A stretch of DNA of 64,000 nucleotides from Neobacillus novalis NBRC 102450. Lineage in GTDB: Bacteria > Bacillota > Bacilli > Bacillales > Cytobacillaceae. A program made the position numbers and the translations under genes. A model generated the notes under the pieces. It saw only the letters and a list, made by a program, of their open reading frames with translations, searched no databases and was not told the DNA's origin. This document shows, piece by piece, positions 1 to 8,656 of this stretch (positions within the stretch are counted from its first letter, which is position 1; each line of letters starts with the position of its first letter). The stretch spans positions 47,412 to 111,411 of the forward strand of contig NZ_BCVP01000001.1 in assembly GCF_001591805.1 (NCBI RefSeq), read 5' to 3'.

Positions 1-121
1 CATAATAATGTTTAATTTTTGCCCATTCATTATCACAGTGGACAGAAACTTCACCTTTTGTACGATCAATAACGATACTACCTTCCAACTGGGCAACTAA
101 ACCTGCTTTATCTGTTGGCAC
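1..121 (-). CDS. Partial open frame at left edge
   Basis: The minus strand is open from an in-frame TAA at 146-148 to the window edge and reads into a sensible hydrophilic peptide (VPTDKAGLVAQLEG..., ending ...EWAKIKHYY at the edge). The only ordinary start codon is GTG at 119-121, without a good ribosome binding site, so this is either the start of a gene running off the left edge or the remnant of a longer one. I do not recognise the family. Confidence 0.3.
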   Translation of the reverse strand, partial: MPTDKAGLVAQLEGSIVIDRTKGEVSVHCDNEWAKIKHYY

Positions 122-293
122 GTGATAATAAATAGAAATCGTTTTTTAATGACAATTATAAAATTACCCAACATAAAGTAAGTTACAAAAAATATAAGAA
201 TCGGTCTTAATTTTTCCCAAAAAGGTTTTTTTGGCCAAGCAGATAGTCTATCATTAAGTAGATGTGATTTTACTTTAAACAGGGGGAAGCCGT

Positions 294-1280
294 ATGAAAG
301 CTATTCAAATGTCGTCCTTTGGGGAACCTGAAGTGTTAAAACTAGTAGAAGTTAAAGAACCGGTACCGGCAGAAAACGAAGTACGGGTAAGGCTTTATTA
401 TGCCGGCGTCAATCCAGCTGAAGCTTATATACGTGCGGGAGGTTATGCCTTTTTCAATCCTGACATGCCTTTTACCCCTGGATTTGATGGTGCAGGTGTG
501 GTGGATGAGGTTGGCCCGGGTGTCACTAGGCTCAAAACCGGCGATCGGGTATTTGTCGCCTCCACAATGGCAAAAAGAAAAACGGGAACATATGCGGAAA
601 AAGTAGTTTGTGATGTGGAGGCCGTACATAAATTGCCCGAAACAGTAAGCTTTGAGCAGGGAGCAGCACTTGGCATTCCTGTCACTGCTGCCTATCGCGC
701 ACTTTTTCACCGGGCACATTTAAAACCGGGAGAAACGGTATTAGTCCATGGGGCTTCCGGCGGTGTAGGTACTTTAGCTGTACAACTTGCTAAATATGCA
801 GGTGCACAAGTAATCGGAACTGCCAGCACAGAAGAAGGCATTGATGTAGTAAGAAAATCGGGTGCTGACGCCGTCCTTAACCACAATCAAACTGGTTATT
901 TGGAAGCACTCCCTTCCATTACAAACGGTGCTGGCGTTGATGTGGTCATAGAAATGCTTGCCAATGTCAATCTAGAAGAGGATTTAAAGCTAGTCAACAA
1001 GTTCGGCCGGGTGGTCATAGTAGGCAACCGCGGATCATTGGATTTCAATCCCCGCTTGACAATGGCCAAAGAAGCCGATGTCCTTGGAATGGCTGTTTGG
1101 AATGCACCATTAGATGAATTTAATGAAAGTTTGATTGCAGTTGAAGCTGCACTGAATAATGGAGGACTTCAGCCATTCGTAGGAACAATTCTGCCGCTTG
1201 AAGAAGCAGCCAAGGCACATATCCAGATTTTAAGCAGCAACGCAAAAGGTAAAATGGTATTGGAAATCGAAAAAGACTAA
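294..1280 (+). CDS. NADPH:quinone oxidoreductase, zinc-independent MDR family
   Basis: A 328-residue medium-chain dehydrogenase/reductase of the quinone oxidoreductase type, expected to reduce quinones or enones with NADPH in the cytoplasm. The N-terminal GroES-like fold (about residues 28-115) carries GFDGAGVV and the Rossmann domain carries GASGGVGTLA near residue 155, the usual nucleotide-binding signature. No cysteine cluster for structural zinc is seen, which fits the quinone reductase branch rather than alcohol dehydrogenases. Length is normal for the family. AGGGGGA lies just upstream of the ATG. It stands alone and is followed by a terminator at 1313-1340. The physiological substrate cannot be read from sequence. 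Confidence 0.9.
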   Translation: MKAIQMSSFGEPEVLKLVEVKEPVPAENEVRVRLYYAGVNPAEAYIRAGGYAFFNPDMPFTPGFDGAGVVDEVGPGVTRLKTGDRVFVASTMAKRKTGTYAEKVVCDVEAVHKLPETVSFEQGAALGIPVTAAYRALFHRAHLKPGETVLVHGASGGVGTLAVQLAKYAGAQVIGTASTEEGIDVVRKSGADAVLNHNQTGYLEALPSITNGAGVDVVIEMLANVNLEEDLKLVNKFGRVVIVGNRGSLDFNPRLTMAKEADVLGMAVWNAPLDEFNESLIAVEAALNNGGLQPFVGTILPLEEAAKAHIQILSSNAKGKMVLEIEKD

Positions 1281-1312
1281 AGAAAAAAAGGAAGTAAGAG
1301 AAAAAATCGTTG

Positions 1313-1340
1313 AATCCCTTATGTCTCTAGGGATTTTTTT
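1313..1340 (+). terminator. Intrinsic terminator after quinone oxidoreductase
   Basis: Stem AATCCCT/AGGGATT followed by a run of T, 32 bases after the stop codon. Confidence 0.85.
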
Positions 1341-1383
1341 GTTGTTTATTTTTAAAAAAAGCCGCTATTTTCTCTGCATTATA

Positions 1384-1447
1384 AAAGTGCTTAGTCACAA
1401 CCCGAATAAAACCGAGGGAATTTCGACAAATTCTGGGTAGTAACTTA
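1384..1447. repeat. Long palindromic intergenic repeat, degenerate copy A
   Basis: Shares AGGGAATTTCGACAAATT and flanking GTGC...GTCAC / GGGTAGT arms with copies at 15411-15480 and 20828-20889. This is the most eroded of the three; its outer arms pair poorly. Confidence 0.75.
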
Positions 1448-1518
1448 TTTAAATTCATATTTTTTGACCGAAAATGTTTTCGCCAGTCAAAAAGAGTGCT
1501 CCTCCTAATTTCAGAAAC

Positions 1519-1557
1519 GCCCCCGTTAGCCATTCATGCAGCACAAAATCAGTGCTG
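1519..1557 (-). repeat. TAACGGG-core repeat 3' of the 1687-2040 gene
   Basis: Read on the minus strand, a hairpin CAGCAC/GTGCTG is followed by GCTGCATGAATGGCTAACGGGG. The part GCTGCATG-(2 nt)-TGGCTAACGGG recurs on the plus strand at 10852-10872, there downstream of a plus-strand gene. It belongs to the family of 3'-end repeats described for 4.5-15.7 kb. The rest of 1558-1686 shows no gene. Confidence 0.6.
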
Positions 1558-1686
1558 TACCACAGAGAATGAAAATGGGAAGGAAGTGTCAATACTGATA
1601 CTGACCTTAATCCAGTCAACCCTTGTCCATAGGCTTATTAATTTCAGCTCTCCTCTTTTTTTTACGATTAAGCAGCGGAACACCCG

Positions 1687-2040
1687 TTATTTTAATGGAC
1701 CAGTCACCTCAAGACATCTTCCATTATACGCGTCCATCCTGACGGTTAGTTCCTCTCCATTTTTAGTTTTCAGTGTTACACTAAACTCCCGTTGATTAGT
1801 GATTTGATTAAAAAAACCACTCTTTGTAACAATGGAAAATTTCTCCGGTTTAATGTCCTGCCAATTTAAATGTACGGCTTTTATTCCCAATCTTTTTGGT
1901 GGATTTTCCAAACACAAACCTGCGTAACCTGTGGCTTTCTCAGTTGTAAACATGGGCTTTTGGTATGAATATGCAAAACAAATGATTAGAATAACTAAAA
2001 TGCGGAAAACTTCTTTCTTCAAGTTTGTGGTCTTTTTCAT
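1687..2040 (-). CDS. Small exported or membrane-anchored hypothetical protein
   Basis: 117 residues with a basic N-terminus (MKKTTNLKK) and one hydrophobic segment at about residues 11-27, then a soluble domain of about 90 residues that looks beta-rich. There is no lipobox. I do not recognise a family. The hydrophobic segment could be an uncleaved anchor or a signal peptide. A repeat of the TAACGGG family follows its stop codon about 130 bases downstream, as for the single genes further right. The 2041-2286 stretch upstream is AT-rich and shows no other gene. Confidence 0.6.
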   Translation of the reverse strand: MKKTTNLKKEVFRILVILIICFAYSYQKPMFTTEKATGYAGLCLENPPKRLGIKAVHLNWQDIKPEKFSIVTKSGFFNQITNQREFSVTLKTKNGEELTVRMDAYNGRCLEVTGPLK

Positions 2041-2286
2041 GTTTCAATCACCCTATCCATATCGTATAAAAAGGTAATTCGACAACCCCCACCAAAATTC
2101 CTGCCTTATTGCACTATCTGGCTTTAGTTTAATAAGAAAATCCGCAAAATGGTTCTATAAAAGTCCTTTCTCTCTTTTATTTCACATTTTATTCGTACTA
2201 CGACATAAACATATTAGTTAGATTGAATAAAATCTAGAAAATATTTCCTATTCTAAGATAAATAAATTAAAAATCGGAGGTATTAT

Positions 2287-2454
2287 ATGTCAGTGTCACT
2301 GTTTGTCATTATTCATATCTTGGGTGGTATTTTTTTTATTAACCGCAACAATAAGCTACCTCACCCTTAAAAAACTTTTCTTAGTGTATTTGTTGTAATG
2401 TGCATTATTTATGCAGTCCCTTATATTCTTATGGTTATTACTAGCTGCTTTTGA
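2287..2454 (+). pseudogene. Decayed small membrane-peptide gene with two frameshifts
   Basis: A good ribosome binding site (CGGAGG) precedes ATG at 2287. The first frame gives a hydrophobic start (MSVSLFVIIHILGG) and then meets stops. Shifting frame at the run of eight T near 2330 and again at the A run near 2370 restores a hydrophobic reading that ends ...YAVPYILMVITSCF at a TGA at 2452. Both breaks lie in homopolymers, so sequencing error is the main alternative to decay. Family unknown. No gene seen in 2455-2630. Confidence 0.45.
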
Positions 2455-2630
2455 AAAATTTATTTATAACTTAAATTCCTTTGCTGCGCATAATGTGTCG
2501 TTTAGGACTGAATTTATTCGTACTATACCTAAAAATAATATTAAAATAACAAAATTCAACGCTTGTCCATTTCCTATCTAACCATCATTACATATTGTAT
2601 AAAGACTCTTAATAAAGGTGGTGATACACT

Positions 2631-2744
2631 ATGGAATTCGAACACGAGCGTCGTACAAGTCGTCGTCGTAATCCTTTTGCCTTAATCGTTGTTCTCTTCA
2701 TCCTTTTGATTATTGTTGGGGCATCTTTTATGACTGGATACTAA
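2631..2744 (+). CDS. YjcZ-like small sporulation membrane peptide
   Basis: 37 residues: a charged, arginine-rich head (MEFEHERRTSRRR) followed by NPFALIVVLFILLIIVGASF, which is the signature of the YjcZ family of small hydrophobic peptides made during sporulation in Bacillus. The single transmembrane helix covers about residues 15-33. An AAAGGTGGTGAT ribosome binding site lies at normal spacing and a strong terminator follows at 2795. The basic head is unlike the glycine/tyrosine-rich head of typical YjcZ, so this may be a variant. Family function is not established. Confidence 0.8.
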   Translation: MEFEHERRTSRRRNPFALIVVLFILLIIVGASFMTGY

Positions 2745-2794
2745 TAATCTAGGATGAATAACAACCAAAAATATATAAAACCTCACTTTCATTT

Positions 2795-2868
2795 GAAGCG
2801 TGTATAAGACGCTTCTCTTTTTCTCTTTAATACATTCTCCTTAGGTACCTTATGGGTGCCTTTTTTAT
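2795..2868 (+). terminator. Two successive hairpin terminators
   Basis: GAAGCGT/ACGCTTC with a T-rich tail at 2795-2825, then GGTACC/GGTGCC (one wobble pair) with six T at about 2844-2868. The remaining 2869-3139 holds no gene; the CotH-like gene's ribosome binding site is at its end. Confidence 0.8.
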
Positions 2869-3139
2869 ATAAAATAATTAGGTAATTCTTATTTCGCAAT
2901 ATGTGTCAATTGCGAAGTTAATAAACAACTTCTTCTTCAACTCCTCATAAGTAAGTGAAAAATTTCACAATTGTCCAGTTTATAAAGAGTTTTTTAAACA
3001 AGTTTATAAGGAGTTTTGCGTCATTCTTCAAGGTATTAAGTACTTTTGTGATAATTTTGACGTTATAACAGAAAAAATGGTGTTTTACCGTGTCATACTC
3101 CTATTTTCTTTCATACGAATAAAGTAGGAGGGATACAAA

Positions 3140-4231
3140 TTGGACAAGGCAGAAAAAATACCGCAATATAAACTTTTTATCAAACCATCTGACCTTAGAG
3201 AGCTGGAATGGACTATTTGGATTGACGATCCAATCCCTGCTCAGTTAACGCTGGATAGGAAAAGGTTTGACATTGATTTAAGTTATCGCGGATCTCATAT
3301 TCGTGATTTTTCGAAAAAGTCTTATCAAATTTCTTTCCATAAACCTACAAAATATAAAGGTGCGAATCTTATTCATTTAAATGCTGAATTTAAGGATCCA
3401 TCTCTTATCCGAAATAAACTGTCTTTTGACTTCTTTTCCGAAATTGGCGTGTTAGCGCCGCAGTCACGCCATATTTTTTTAACGCAGAACGGAAAAGCCG
3501 AAGGAATTTACTTAGAAATCGAATCAGTGGATGAAAACTTTTTGAAGAAAAGAAATCTACCCAATGGAAGTATTTTTTATGCCGTTGATGGTGATGCGAA
3601 CTTCTCACTTATGAGCGACTTGGATAAAGAAACGAAAAAATCACTGGAATTAGGCTATGAAAGAAAATACGGGACCAGGGCTGATGATCATTATTTCCAG
3701 GAATTCATTTATAAAATTAATACGATTCCACAAAGAGAATTTTCTCGTAAAATTCCAAAATATGTCGATGTTGATAAATACCTTCGCTGGCTTGCCGGAA
3801 TTATTTTTACATCAAACTATGATGGTTTCGTTCATAACTATGCACTCTACAGGAATGGTGACAATGGCCTCTTTGAGGTCATCCCATGGGATTACGATGC
3901 CACCTGGGGGAGGGATGTAAACGGAAAACTGATGGAAGCTAATTATGTCCCGATCGATGGCTATAATACCTTAACAGCAAGGCTGTTAGCTGTGGATGGT
4001 TTTCGAAAGCAATATCAACGTCTCCTCATAGACATTATGAATCATCAATTTACAGTTGAATTTATGAAACCAAAGGTTGAAAAACTACTTACATTAATCC
4101 GGCCGTATGTATTGCAGGATCCATATAAAAAGCAACATATCAATGATTTTGATTTGGAATTAGGGTTTATCACTAAGTATATTCAGGAAAGAAGAAAGTA
4201 CTTATATGGGAAATTAGCAAAATTAAATTAA
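3140..4231 (+). CDS. CotH-family spore coat protein kinase
   Basis: 363 residues of the CotH kinase family. In Bacillus subtilis CotH phosphorylates coat proteins such as CotB and CotG; the fold is an atypical protein kinase. Visible family marks are RGSHIRDFSKKSY near residues 50-63 (the RGxS...KKSY segment), the nucleotide end piece EGIYLEIE near 121, and IPWDYDATWGRD at about 248-259, the metal-binding WDxD motif. No signal peptide, so cytoplasmic in the mother cell. The start is TTG at 3140, chosen because AGGAGGG lies directly upstream. No coat substrate gene (cotB/cotG type) is adjacent, so the target is unknown. Confidence 0.88.
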   Translation: MDKAEKIPQYKLFIKPSDLRELEWTIWIDDPIPAQLTLDRKRFDIDLSYRGSHIRDFSKKSYQISFHKPTKYKGANLIHLNAEFKDPSLIRNKLSFDFFSEIGVLAPQSRHIFLTQNGKAEGIYLEIESVDENFLKKRNLPNGSIFYAVDGDANFSLMSDLDKETKKSLELGYERKYGTRADDHYFQEFIYKINTIPQREFSRKIPKYVDVDKYLRWLAGIIFTSNYDGFVHNYALYRNGDNGLFEVIPWDYDATWGRDVNGKLMEANYVPIDGYNTLTARLLAVDGFRKQYQRLLIDIMNHQFTVEFMKPKVEKLLTLIRPYVLQDPYKKQHINDFDLELGFITKYIQERRKYLYGKLAKLN

Positions 4232-4517
4232 AATGTGATGAGAATAATGGATAAAGTTTGTCCTCACTTCTGTTAGGAGTAAAGTAATAAATAGGTTAAA
4301 ATGGATGCATGAAAAAAATAATTGCGTTATATCTGAGGAGAGAATATTTAAATGACAAGAGATGTAAATTTAGGAGTCCGCGTTTATATGTGAGCGAGTT
4401 TTTTAGGAGTTTTCTGTCATTCTACGAGGTTGTCAGGACATTCGTGTCATTTAACGATTATTTAATTGCTTTTAAGAAATTTTCAAGGTCTTCTTTGGTC
4501 ACATTTATCCAAATAAC

Positions 4518-4614
4518 TTTCTCACACTAAACTGCCCCGTTACTTGAATAAGAAAAAGGCTTTACTCCATATAAAAGTAAAGCACCCGTTAGCTTAAGTA
4601 CATCCCTTCACAAT
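4518..4614 (-). repeat. 3'-end cassette repeat R1 (intact reference copy)
   Basis: Plus-strand order: box B with ACTAAACTGCCCCGTTA, then TTGAATAAGAAAAAG, a perfect 8-bp hairpin GCTTTACT/AGTAAAGC with a 9-nt loop (4559-4583), then box A with ACCCGTTAGCTTAAGTAC and a CTTCACAAT end. On the minus strand the hairpin is followed by CTTTTTCTT, so it works as an intrinsic terminator for the gene whose stop lies six bases away at 4620. The stretch 4232-4517 before it shows no gene. Confidence 0.9.
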
Positions 4615-4619
4615 TTAAA

Positions 4620-5495
4620 CTAATAATTTATATGATTGTGATCGTAAACTTCATTCCACTCTTCAGAAGCTTGCTTCATATCCTGATAACATCCCTTTAT
4701 TTTTTCAAGGAATTCTTCGTTCAATAATGAATCTTGAACTTGAACATCTTTTACCAAAGTATAATAATTGATGTATGCAGTAAGAAGATGTTGGTGGGCA
4801 GAAGTATAAGCTTCAGGAACATTCATATGATTCATATAAGAAATCACCCATAGATAAACACTAGGATTACTAAGCATCTTATATAGAGCACCATAATCCT
4901 TTTGATTAACATAGGGGATAATATCGTACTCAACGGCGGATAGGGCAATTTCTATCCTGGTTTGTGTTTCATCTTCATAAAACCGTTGATGCTGTAAACT
5001 ACCGACTATAGGAAAACTACGCCCCTCATTCTTCAAGCTTTCTTTATAAATAACATACCAATGATCTGAAGCTTGAATAATTTGTGCGTATGCAGAATTT
5101 AATTCCAAGATATTCGACTTGGTTATCATTCCATCCTTTATCATATTCTTTTGATAAATAGTTAATTTTTTCGAAAAATTTTTATATGAGTTTAACAAAT
5201 CCCTATGTGCTTGTTGGTAGGATTTAGGAACAGGTGCTTTTTCCATCTCATCGATGCGTAATTGTAAAAAATACTGTGAATGGTCAATGTCATCATTCAC
5301 ACGTTTAACATCATAGACGGTTCCACCAATAGCTTCTAGCATAAGAGTTTGTACATTACCATTAGTTTTGCTGTATTCCATTATGCTAGTATCATAAAGT
5401 TGAAGTTGTTGTTGTCTATGTTCTAGATATTGAAAACCAAGGTATCCAATTACCAACATTATAAATATAACTAAAGTCCATCTTTTCAAAGTCAT
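4620..5495 (-). CDS. Membrane-anchored helical hypothetical protein with internal repeat
   Basis: 291 residues. One N-terminal transmembrane segment (about residues 7-23) preceded by MTLKRW predicts an extracellular helical domain. That domain contains an internal duplication: VPKSYQQAHRDLLNSYKNF near residues 89-107 and VPEAYTSAHQHLLTAYINYY near 226-245 share VPxxYxxAHxxLLxxYxN. I do not recognise a named family. Repeat R1 follows the stop codon and R2 lies further upstream beyond the promoter, so it sits as one unit of the repeat-delimited array. Anchored alpha-helical domains of this shape can be sensors or surface-binding proteins; nothing here decides. Confidence 0.7.
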   Translation of the reverse strand: MTLKRWTLVIFIMLVIGYLGFQYLEHRQQQLQLYDTSIMEYSKTNGNVQTLMLEAIGGTVYDVKRVNDDIDHSQYFLQLRIDEMEKAPVPKSYQQAHRDLLNSYKNFSKKLTIYQKNMIKDGMITKSNILELNSAYAQIIQASDHWYVIYKESLKNEGRSFPIVGSLQHQRFYEDETQTRIEIALSAVEYDIIPYVNQKDYGALYKMLSNPSVYLWVISYMNHMNVPEAYTSAHQHLLTAYINYYTLVKDVQVQDSLLNEEFLEKIKGCYQDMKQASEEWNEVYDHNHINY

Positions 5496-5907
5496 TTCCC
5501 CATCTCTTAAAAAGCTGATTAAACAATCCCGAAATTTCCAACTATTACCTTCATTATTTTATCATAAAGAATCCTGAAGCTTTACTTAAAATTGAATAAG
5601 AATTCAACTATTTAATGACTTTTCTATGATTTTCCATTACAATATCCCAAAAACTCCAAATTTGATACACTAGGAAAAAATTACTTGGGGAAAGATATGG
5701 ATCAGGTAAAAAAACAACATTCAGTTTATTTTTATTTACGGTTGGAAGCTATGTACTTGTTTGGTTTTAATGCAATCTGTTTTGTGGCATAACCATCAAA
5801 AGTTCTATATTTTTTAGTGACCCCAATTTAATCATCATTCCACCTGAAATAACATTTCATAAGGTTCTTCCCTTTCCATTCTTTCCTACCCCAAATAATT
5901 CCACTTC
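5496..5907. other. Intergenic stretch with a possible decayed small ORF
   Basis: No convincing gene. On the plus strand ATG at 5697 opens 31 codons; shifting frame after seven codons gives a more membrane-like reading (FSLFLFTVGSYVLVWF) that ends at 5770, suggesting a frameshifted small membrane peptide. Evidence is thin. Confidence 0.25.
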
Positions 5908-5975
5908 TTTCACTAAACTGCTCCGTTAGTATAAGAAGCGACTATTCTTGTTGAACAGTCGCTCGGCTAAATAAT
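5908..5975 (-). repeat. 3'-end cassette repeat R2
   Basis: Box B CACTAAACTGCTCCGTTAG at 5910-5929 and hairpin AGCGACT/AGTCGCT (5937-5963). Box A is degenerate (CGGCTAAATAA). Ends about 10 bases before the stop codon of the minus-strand gene at 5984. Confidence 0.75.
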
Positions 5976-5983
5976 TATCTATC

Positions 5984-6181
5984 CTACTCACTAAACTCTT
6001 TATATTCATCAATGTAGAAAGCTACATAACCACAATTTGAACAAACGGCTGCTTTTGGTTTTGCAGATACTTTGTTGAAAAGTCCCTTCCCTTTTTTTCT
6101 TATTGTAATTCCTAACGTATCAAATTCAACATTAATATTACAATCTTTTACCATTTCGTTTTGACATTGATTACATTTCAT
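5984..6181 (-). CDS. Small zinc-ribbon protein
   Basis: 65 residues with two CxxC knuckles, CNQC near residue 3 and CSNC near residue 47, separated by a basic, lysine-rich middle (IRKKGKGLF). This is the pattern of small zinc-ribbon proteins seen in many Bacillus genomes, often annotated as nucleic acid-binding without experimental proof. The ATG has AAAGGTGG upstream. It occupies one array unit between R2 and R3. Specific function unknown. Confidence 0.75.
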   Translation of the reverse strand: MKCNQCQNEMVKDCNINVEFDTLGITIRKKGKGLFNKVSAKPKAAVCSNCGYVAFYIDEYKEFSE

Positions 6182-6318
6182 CTTTATACCACCTTTGTTT
6201 TTTAAAATTGCTTATTTTTAAATACGAACAAACAAAACATAAAGTTCCTTAAAAGTGCAGAAACTTTACTTATTCAAGTAATCATATTTCTTAAATAGGC
6301 TACCAATTCCTCTTATTG

Positions 6319-6416
6319 CAGAAACCTGCCCCGTTAGCGGAACAAGAAAAAGAGCCGCCGCAGCAGCCCCTTGTTGAACTCTTGCACCCATTAGCTTAAG
6401 TACATTTCTTCACAAT
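6319..6416 (-). repeat. 3'-end cassette repeat R3
   Basis: Box B GAAACCTGCCCCGTTAGCGG, a weak hairpin with AAGAG/CTCTT arms, and box A GCACCCATTAGCTTAAGTAC ending TTCACAAT at 6416. The next minus-strand gene stops 17 bases away. Confidence 0.85.
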
Positions 6417-6432
6417 AGAATCGAACTGTGCA

Positions 6433-6579
6433 TCAAGAAATTGGCTCGTAGTTTTCCGCATCTTCCCAGTACCACTCACCGTCAAGATGAAATAGAAACT
6501 GTGCGGAACATTCATCTATTTTGTTTACACCGTACACGACCATAACAATTCCGTTAATTGAGCTTTTTACTTTAAACAT
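6433..6579 (-). CDS. Small hypothetical protein, 48 residues
   Basis: A short frame (MFKVKSSINGIVMV... ending ENYEPIS) with GAAAGGTGG eight bases before its ATG at 6577-6579. The composition is protein-like, with tryptophans and acidic residues (GEWYWEDAE). The position fits a gene exactly: R3 lies just after its stop and R4 begins about 55 bases before its start. No family recognised. Its placement in the repeat rhythm is the best argument that it is real. Confidence 0.6.
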   Translation of the reverse strand: MFKVKSSINGIVMVVYGVNKIDECSAQFLFHLDGEWYWEDAENYEPIS

Positions 6580-6633
6580 ATTTGCCACCTTTCAGTAGTT
6601 CGCATTTTCTGTCAAATACGCAGTATTCGTTTT

Positions 6634-6700
6634 TCTTCTTCAACTAAATTATACTGTTCTGCTCCTTTACTTCAATAAGAAAGAGCTATTCTCCTTCTTG
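6634..6700 (-). repeat. 3'-end cassette repeat R4, box B half, split by the group II intron
   Basis: TTCTTCAACTAAA, an extra 14-nt piece, then CTCCTTTACTTCAATAAG and the left hairpin arm GCTATTCT plus most of the loop, ending at 6700. The right arm and box A resume at 9411. Joining 6700 to 9411 gives an 8-bp stem GCTATTCT/AGAATAGC with a 9-nt loop, the same geometry as R1. Confidence 0.85.
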
Positions 6701-6750
6701 ATACGAATAGGTAAGGGTTTGAAGTTATCGCTCCCTTTTCCCCTCGTCCA

Positions 6751-6786
6751 CACCAGTACGTGCGACTTTCACCGCATACGGCGTTC
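6751..6786 (-). ncRNA. Group II intron domain V (and VI just downstream)
   Basis: On the minus strand CCGTATGCGGTGAAAGTCGC and the complementary return ...GCACGTACTGG form the short catalytic hairpin typical of domain V. The following GGGAGCGATAACTTCAAACC is the expected place for domain VI with its branch-point adenosine, ending about 50 bases later at the intron 3' end. Confidence 0.85.
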
Positions 6787-6841
6787 AAACTAATCCAATT
6801 CATTCAATTCTATGTATTCTGTGAAGCGAGTTTAATTCCAA

Positions 6842-8656
6842 TCAGATAGTAAAATTTTTGCATTGTTTTCGGAGTTCATTGACTTTTTCTTTTTGCTTGT
6901 TATTCAATAGAAAAACCTCAAGCAGCGATTTGATTTTATCAATATCTTTCAGATGTAATAATCTATGAACGGCTTCATGCAACACTATCAGGTTTGAATA
7001 TCTGTCATCTTTTGAAAGATGATAAGGATTTTTATGATGACAATGCCAATCGCTTTTACCAAGTTCTGCTCCCGTAACTGCACATTTTCCGTATTGGGCT
7101 ATGAACTTACTAACTCGGTTGTCGTTATATTCAATCGTTCGATTTGGAATAAAGTTTTTCATGACATGGCTTAATACGCTTTTGTTAATCGCTTTTAAAT
7201 TATTGTGTATTTTTGCTCTGCCTTCGGCAGTATAATTACACACATCTTGCGAGAAACAAAGATTTGTTTTATGCCGTTGGGCATAAATAGGGACAAACAC
7301 CATGTTTTGAATCTTAAAATATTGCGGTGAGTATCCTTTATAGCGTTTTTGAAGTGTACTGGTCATGTCATCAAACTTAGCTTCAGTTCTGATATTCTTT
7401 AATCGATTATATAGTGTCTTGTTTAAATGGGAGGACAACTCACTTAAATTACATGAGATATTAGTAGCTGCTGCGTAATAGTTTTGAATTCCCATTACAA
7501 CAGTGTTGTAGTGCCATACGTTTTCAGCACATGGCTTTTTCTGAATTGCTTTTATAGTATCCTTAATTTTTATGAGTGCATTGGACTTAGCTTTCTTCGT
7601 CATATGGGATTGTGCTACGAACCCCATCCTTGTTTTTCCTTTACGAATTGCTCGAAAAGAGAACCCAAGGAATTCGGAAGAATTCTTCTTTAAATTAATA
7701 ACCTTTGATTTTTCATCACTTGTCTCCAGATGTAATCTAGTTTTAAGAAAATCCTTGATGGCATAGTTCATTTTAACCGCTTGCGACCGAGTACGGCATA
7801 ATACCTTGAAATCATCGGCATACCTTACGATGTAACATTCTTTTAGATTTGATTTCTTAAGTGCCTTTACTTTGCTTCCATTATGTTTATAATTATGGTT
7901 GCTTTGAAAGGTTTCCCATTGATTACTTACCCACCAATCGAGTTCATTTAAGACTATGTTCGATAGAAGTGGTGAAAGGATACCTCCTTGCGGAGTACCT
8001 TTTGTTGGTACTCCTTCTCCTTCAATCTCTGCTTTTAATAGCTTCGAAATAATAGATAGTAATGGTTTATCCTTTATTCCTAATGACCAAATTTGTTTAA
8101 GTAATTTACTATGGTGAACATTATCAAAAAATCCTTTTATGTCTACATCTATACAATGATAAAGACCCACCATATTGACAAGCGACTCTAATCTCGCTTT
8201 GGCATGGTGAGTGCTTCTGTTTGGTCTAAAGCCATAACTATGTTTATGAAATTTTGCCTCGCAAATGGGTTCTAATACTTGTAAAATACATTGTTGAAGA
8301 ATCCTATCCCAAATTGTTGGGATTCCTAATGGTCTTACTTTTCCATTTGCTTTAGGAATGAAGACACGTCGGACACTTTCTGGTCCATATGCTTTGAGCA
8401 TATTTTGTACGTGTTCAATTACATTTTCTACTGACAAATTTTTAATATCATCAATCGTCAACTTGTTAGTTCCTGCTGTTTTACTCCCAGTGTTTCTTTT
8501 GATGTTTCGATAAGCAAGACGTATATTTTCATTGGAACTTATCAGTTTCATTAGGTTATAGAAATTTTGACCATTGACACTTTGAGCATATAAGTTATCG
8601 AAACAGTGTTGCATATCATAATATTCATTGTGTCTCAGTTTCTTACGTTTTAACAA
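6842..8656 (-). CDS. Group II intron-encoded reverse transcriptase/maturase with HNH endonuclease
   Basis: 604 residues. It helps the intron fold and splice and copies it into new DNA sites by target-primed reverse transcription. Order: RT domain about residues 60-330, with GTPQGGILSPLLSN near 220 and the catalytic YADD in RYADDF near 275; maturase domain X to about 480; C-terminal HNH nuclease with CAVTG near 534 and WHCHHKNPYHL near 547, followed by NLIVLHEAVH. All catalytic motifs are intact and there are no frameshifts, so the element could still be active. It lies inside the intron on the same strand. Confidence 0.93.
   Translation of the reverse strand: MLKRKKLRHNEYYDMQHCFDNLYAQSVNGQNFYNLMKLISSNENIRLAYRNIKRNTGSKTAGTNKLTIDDIKNLSVENVIEHVQNMLKAYGPESVRRVFIPKANGKVRPLGIPTIWDRILQQCILQVLEPICEAKFHKHSYGFRPNRSTHHAKARLESLVNMVGLYHCIDVDIKGFFDNVHHSKLLKQIWSLGIKDKPLLSIISKLLKAEIEGEGVPTKGTPQGGILSPLLSNIVLNELDWWVSNQWETFQSNHNYKHNGSKVKALKKSNLKECYIVRYADDFKVLCRTRSQAVKMNYAIKDFLKTRLHLETSDEKSKVINLKKNSSEFLGFSFRAIRKGKTRMGFVAQSHMTKKAKSNALIKIKDTIKAIQKKPCAENVWHYNTVVMGIQNYYAAATNISCNLSELSSHLNKTLYNRLKNIRTEAKFDDMTSTLQKRYKGYSPQYFKIQNMVFVPIYAQRHKTNLCFSQDVCNYTAEGRAKIHNNLKAINKSVLSHVMKNFIPNRTIEYNDNRVSKFIAQYGKCAVTGAELGKSDWHCHHKNPYHLSKDDRYSNLIVLHEAVHRLLHLKDIDKIKSLLEVFLLNNKQKEKVNELRKQCKNFTI

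Noticed and set aside
1327..1533. Minus-strand frame through palindromic repeat A
   Set aside because: The translation is produced by the repeat itself; a similar peptide appears from copy B.
4309..4530. 73-codon plus-strand frame before R1
   Set aside because: No ribosome binding site, runs into box B of the repeat, low-complexity composition.
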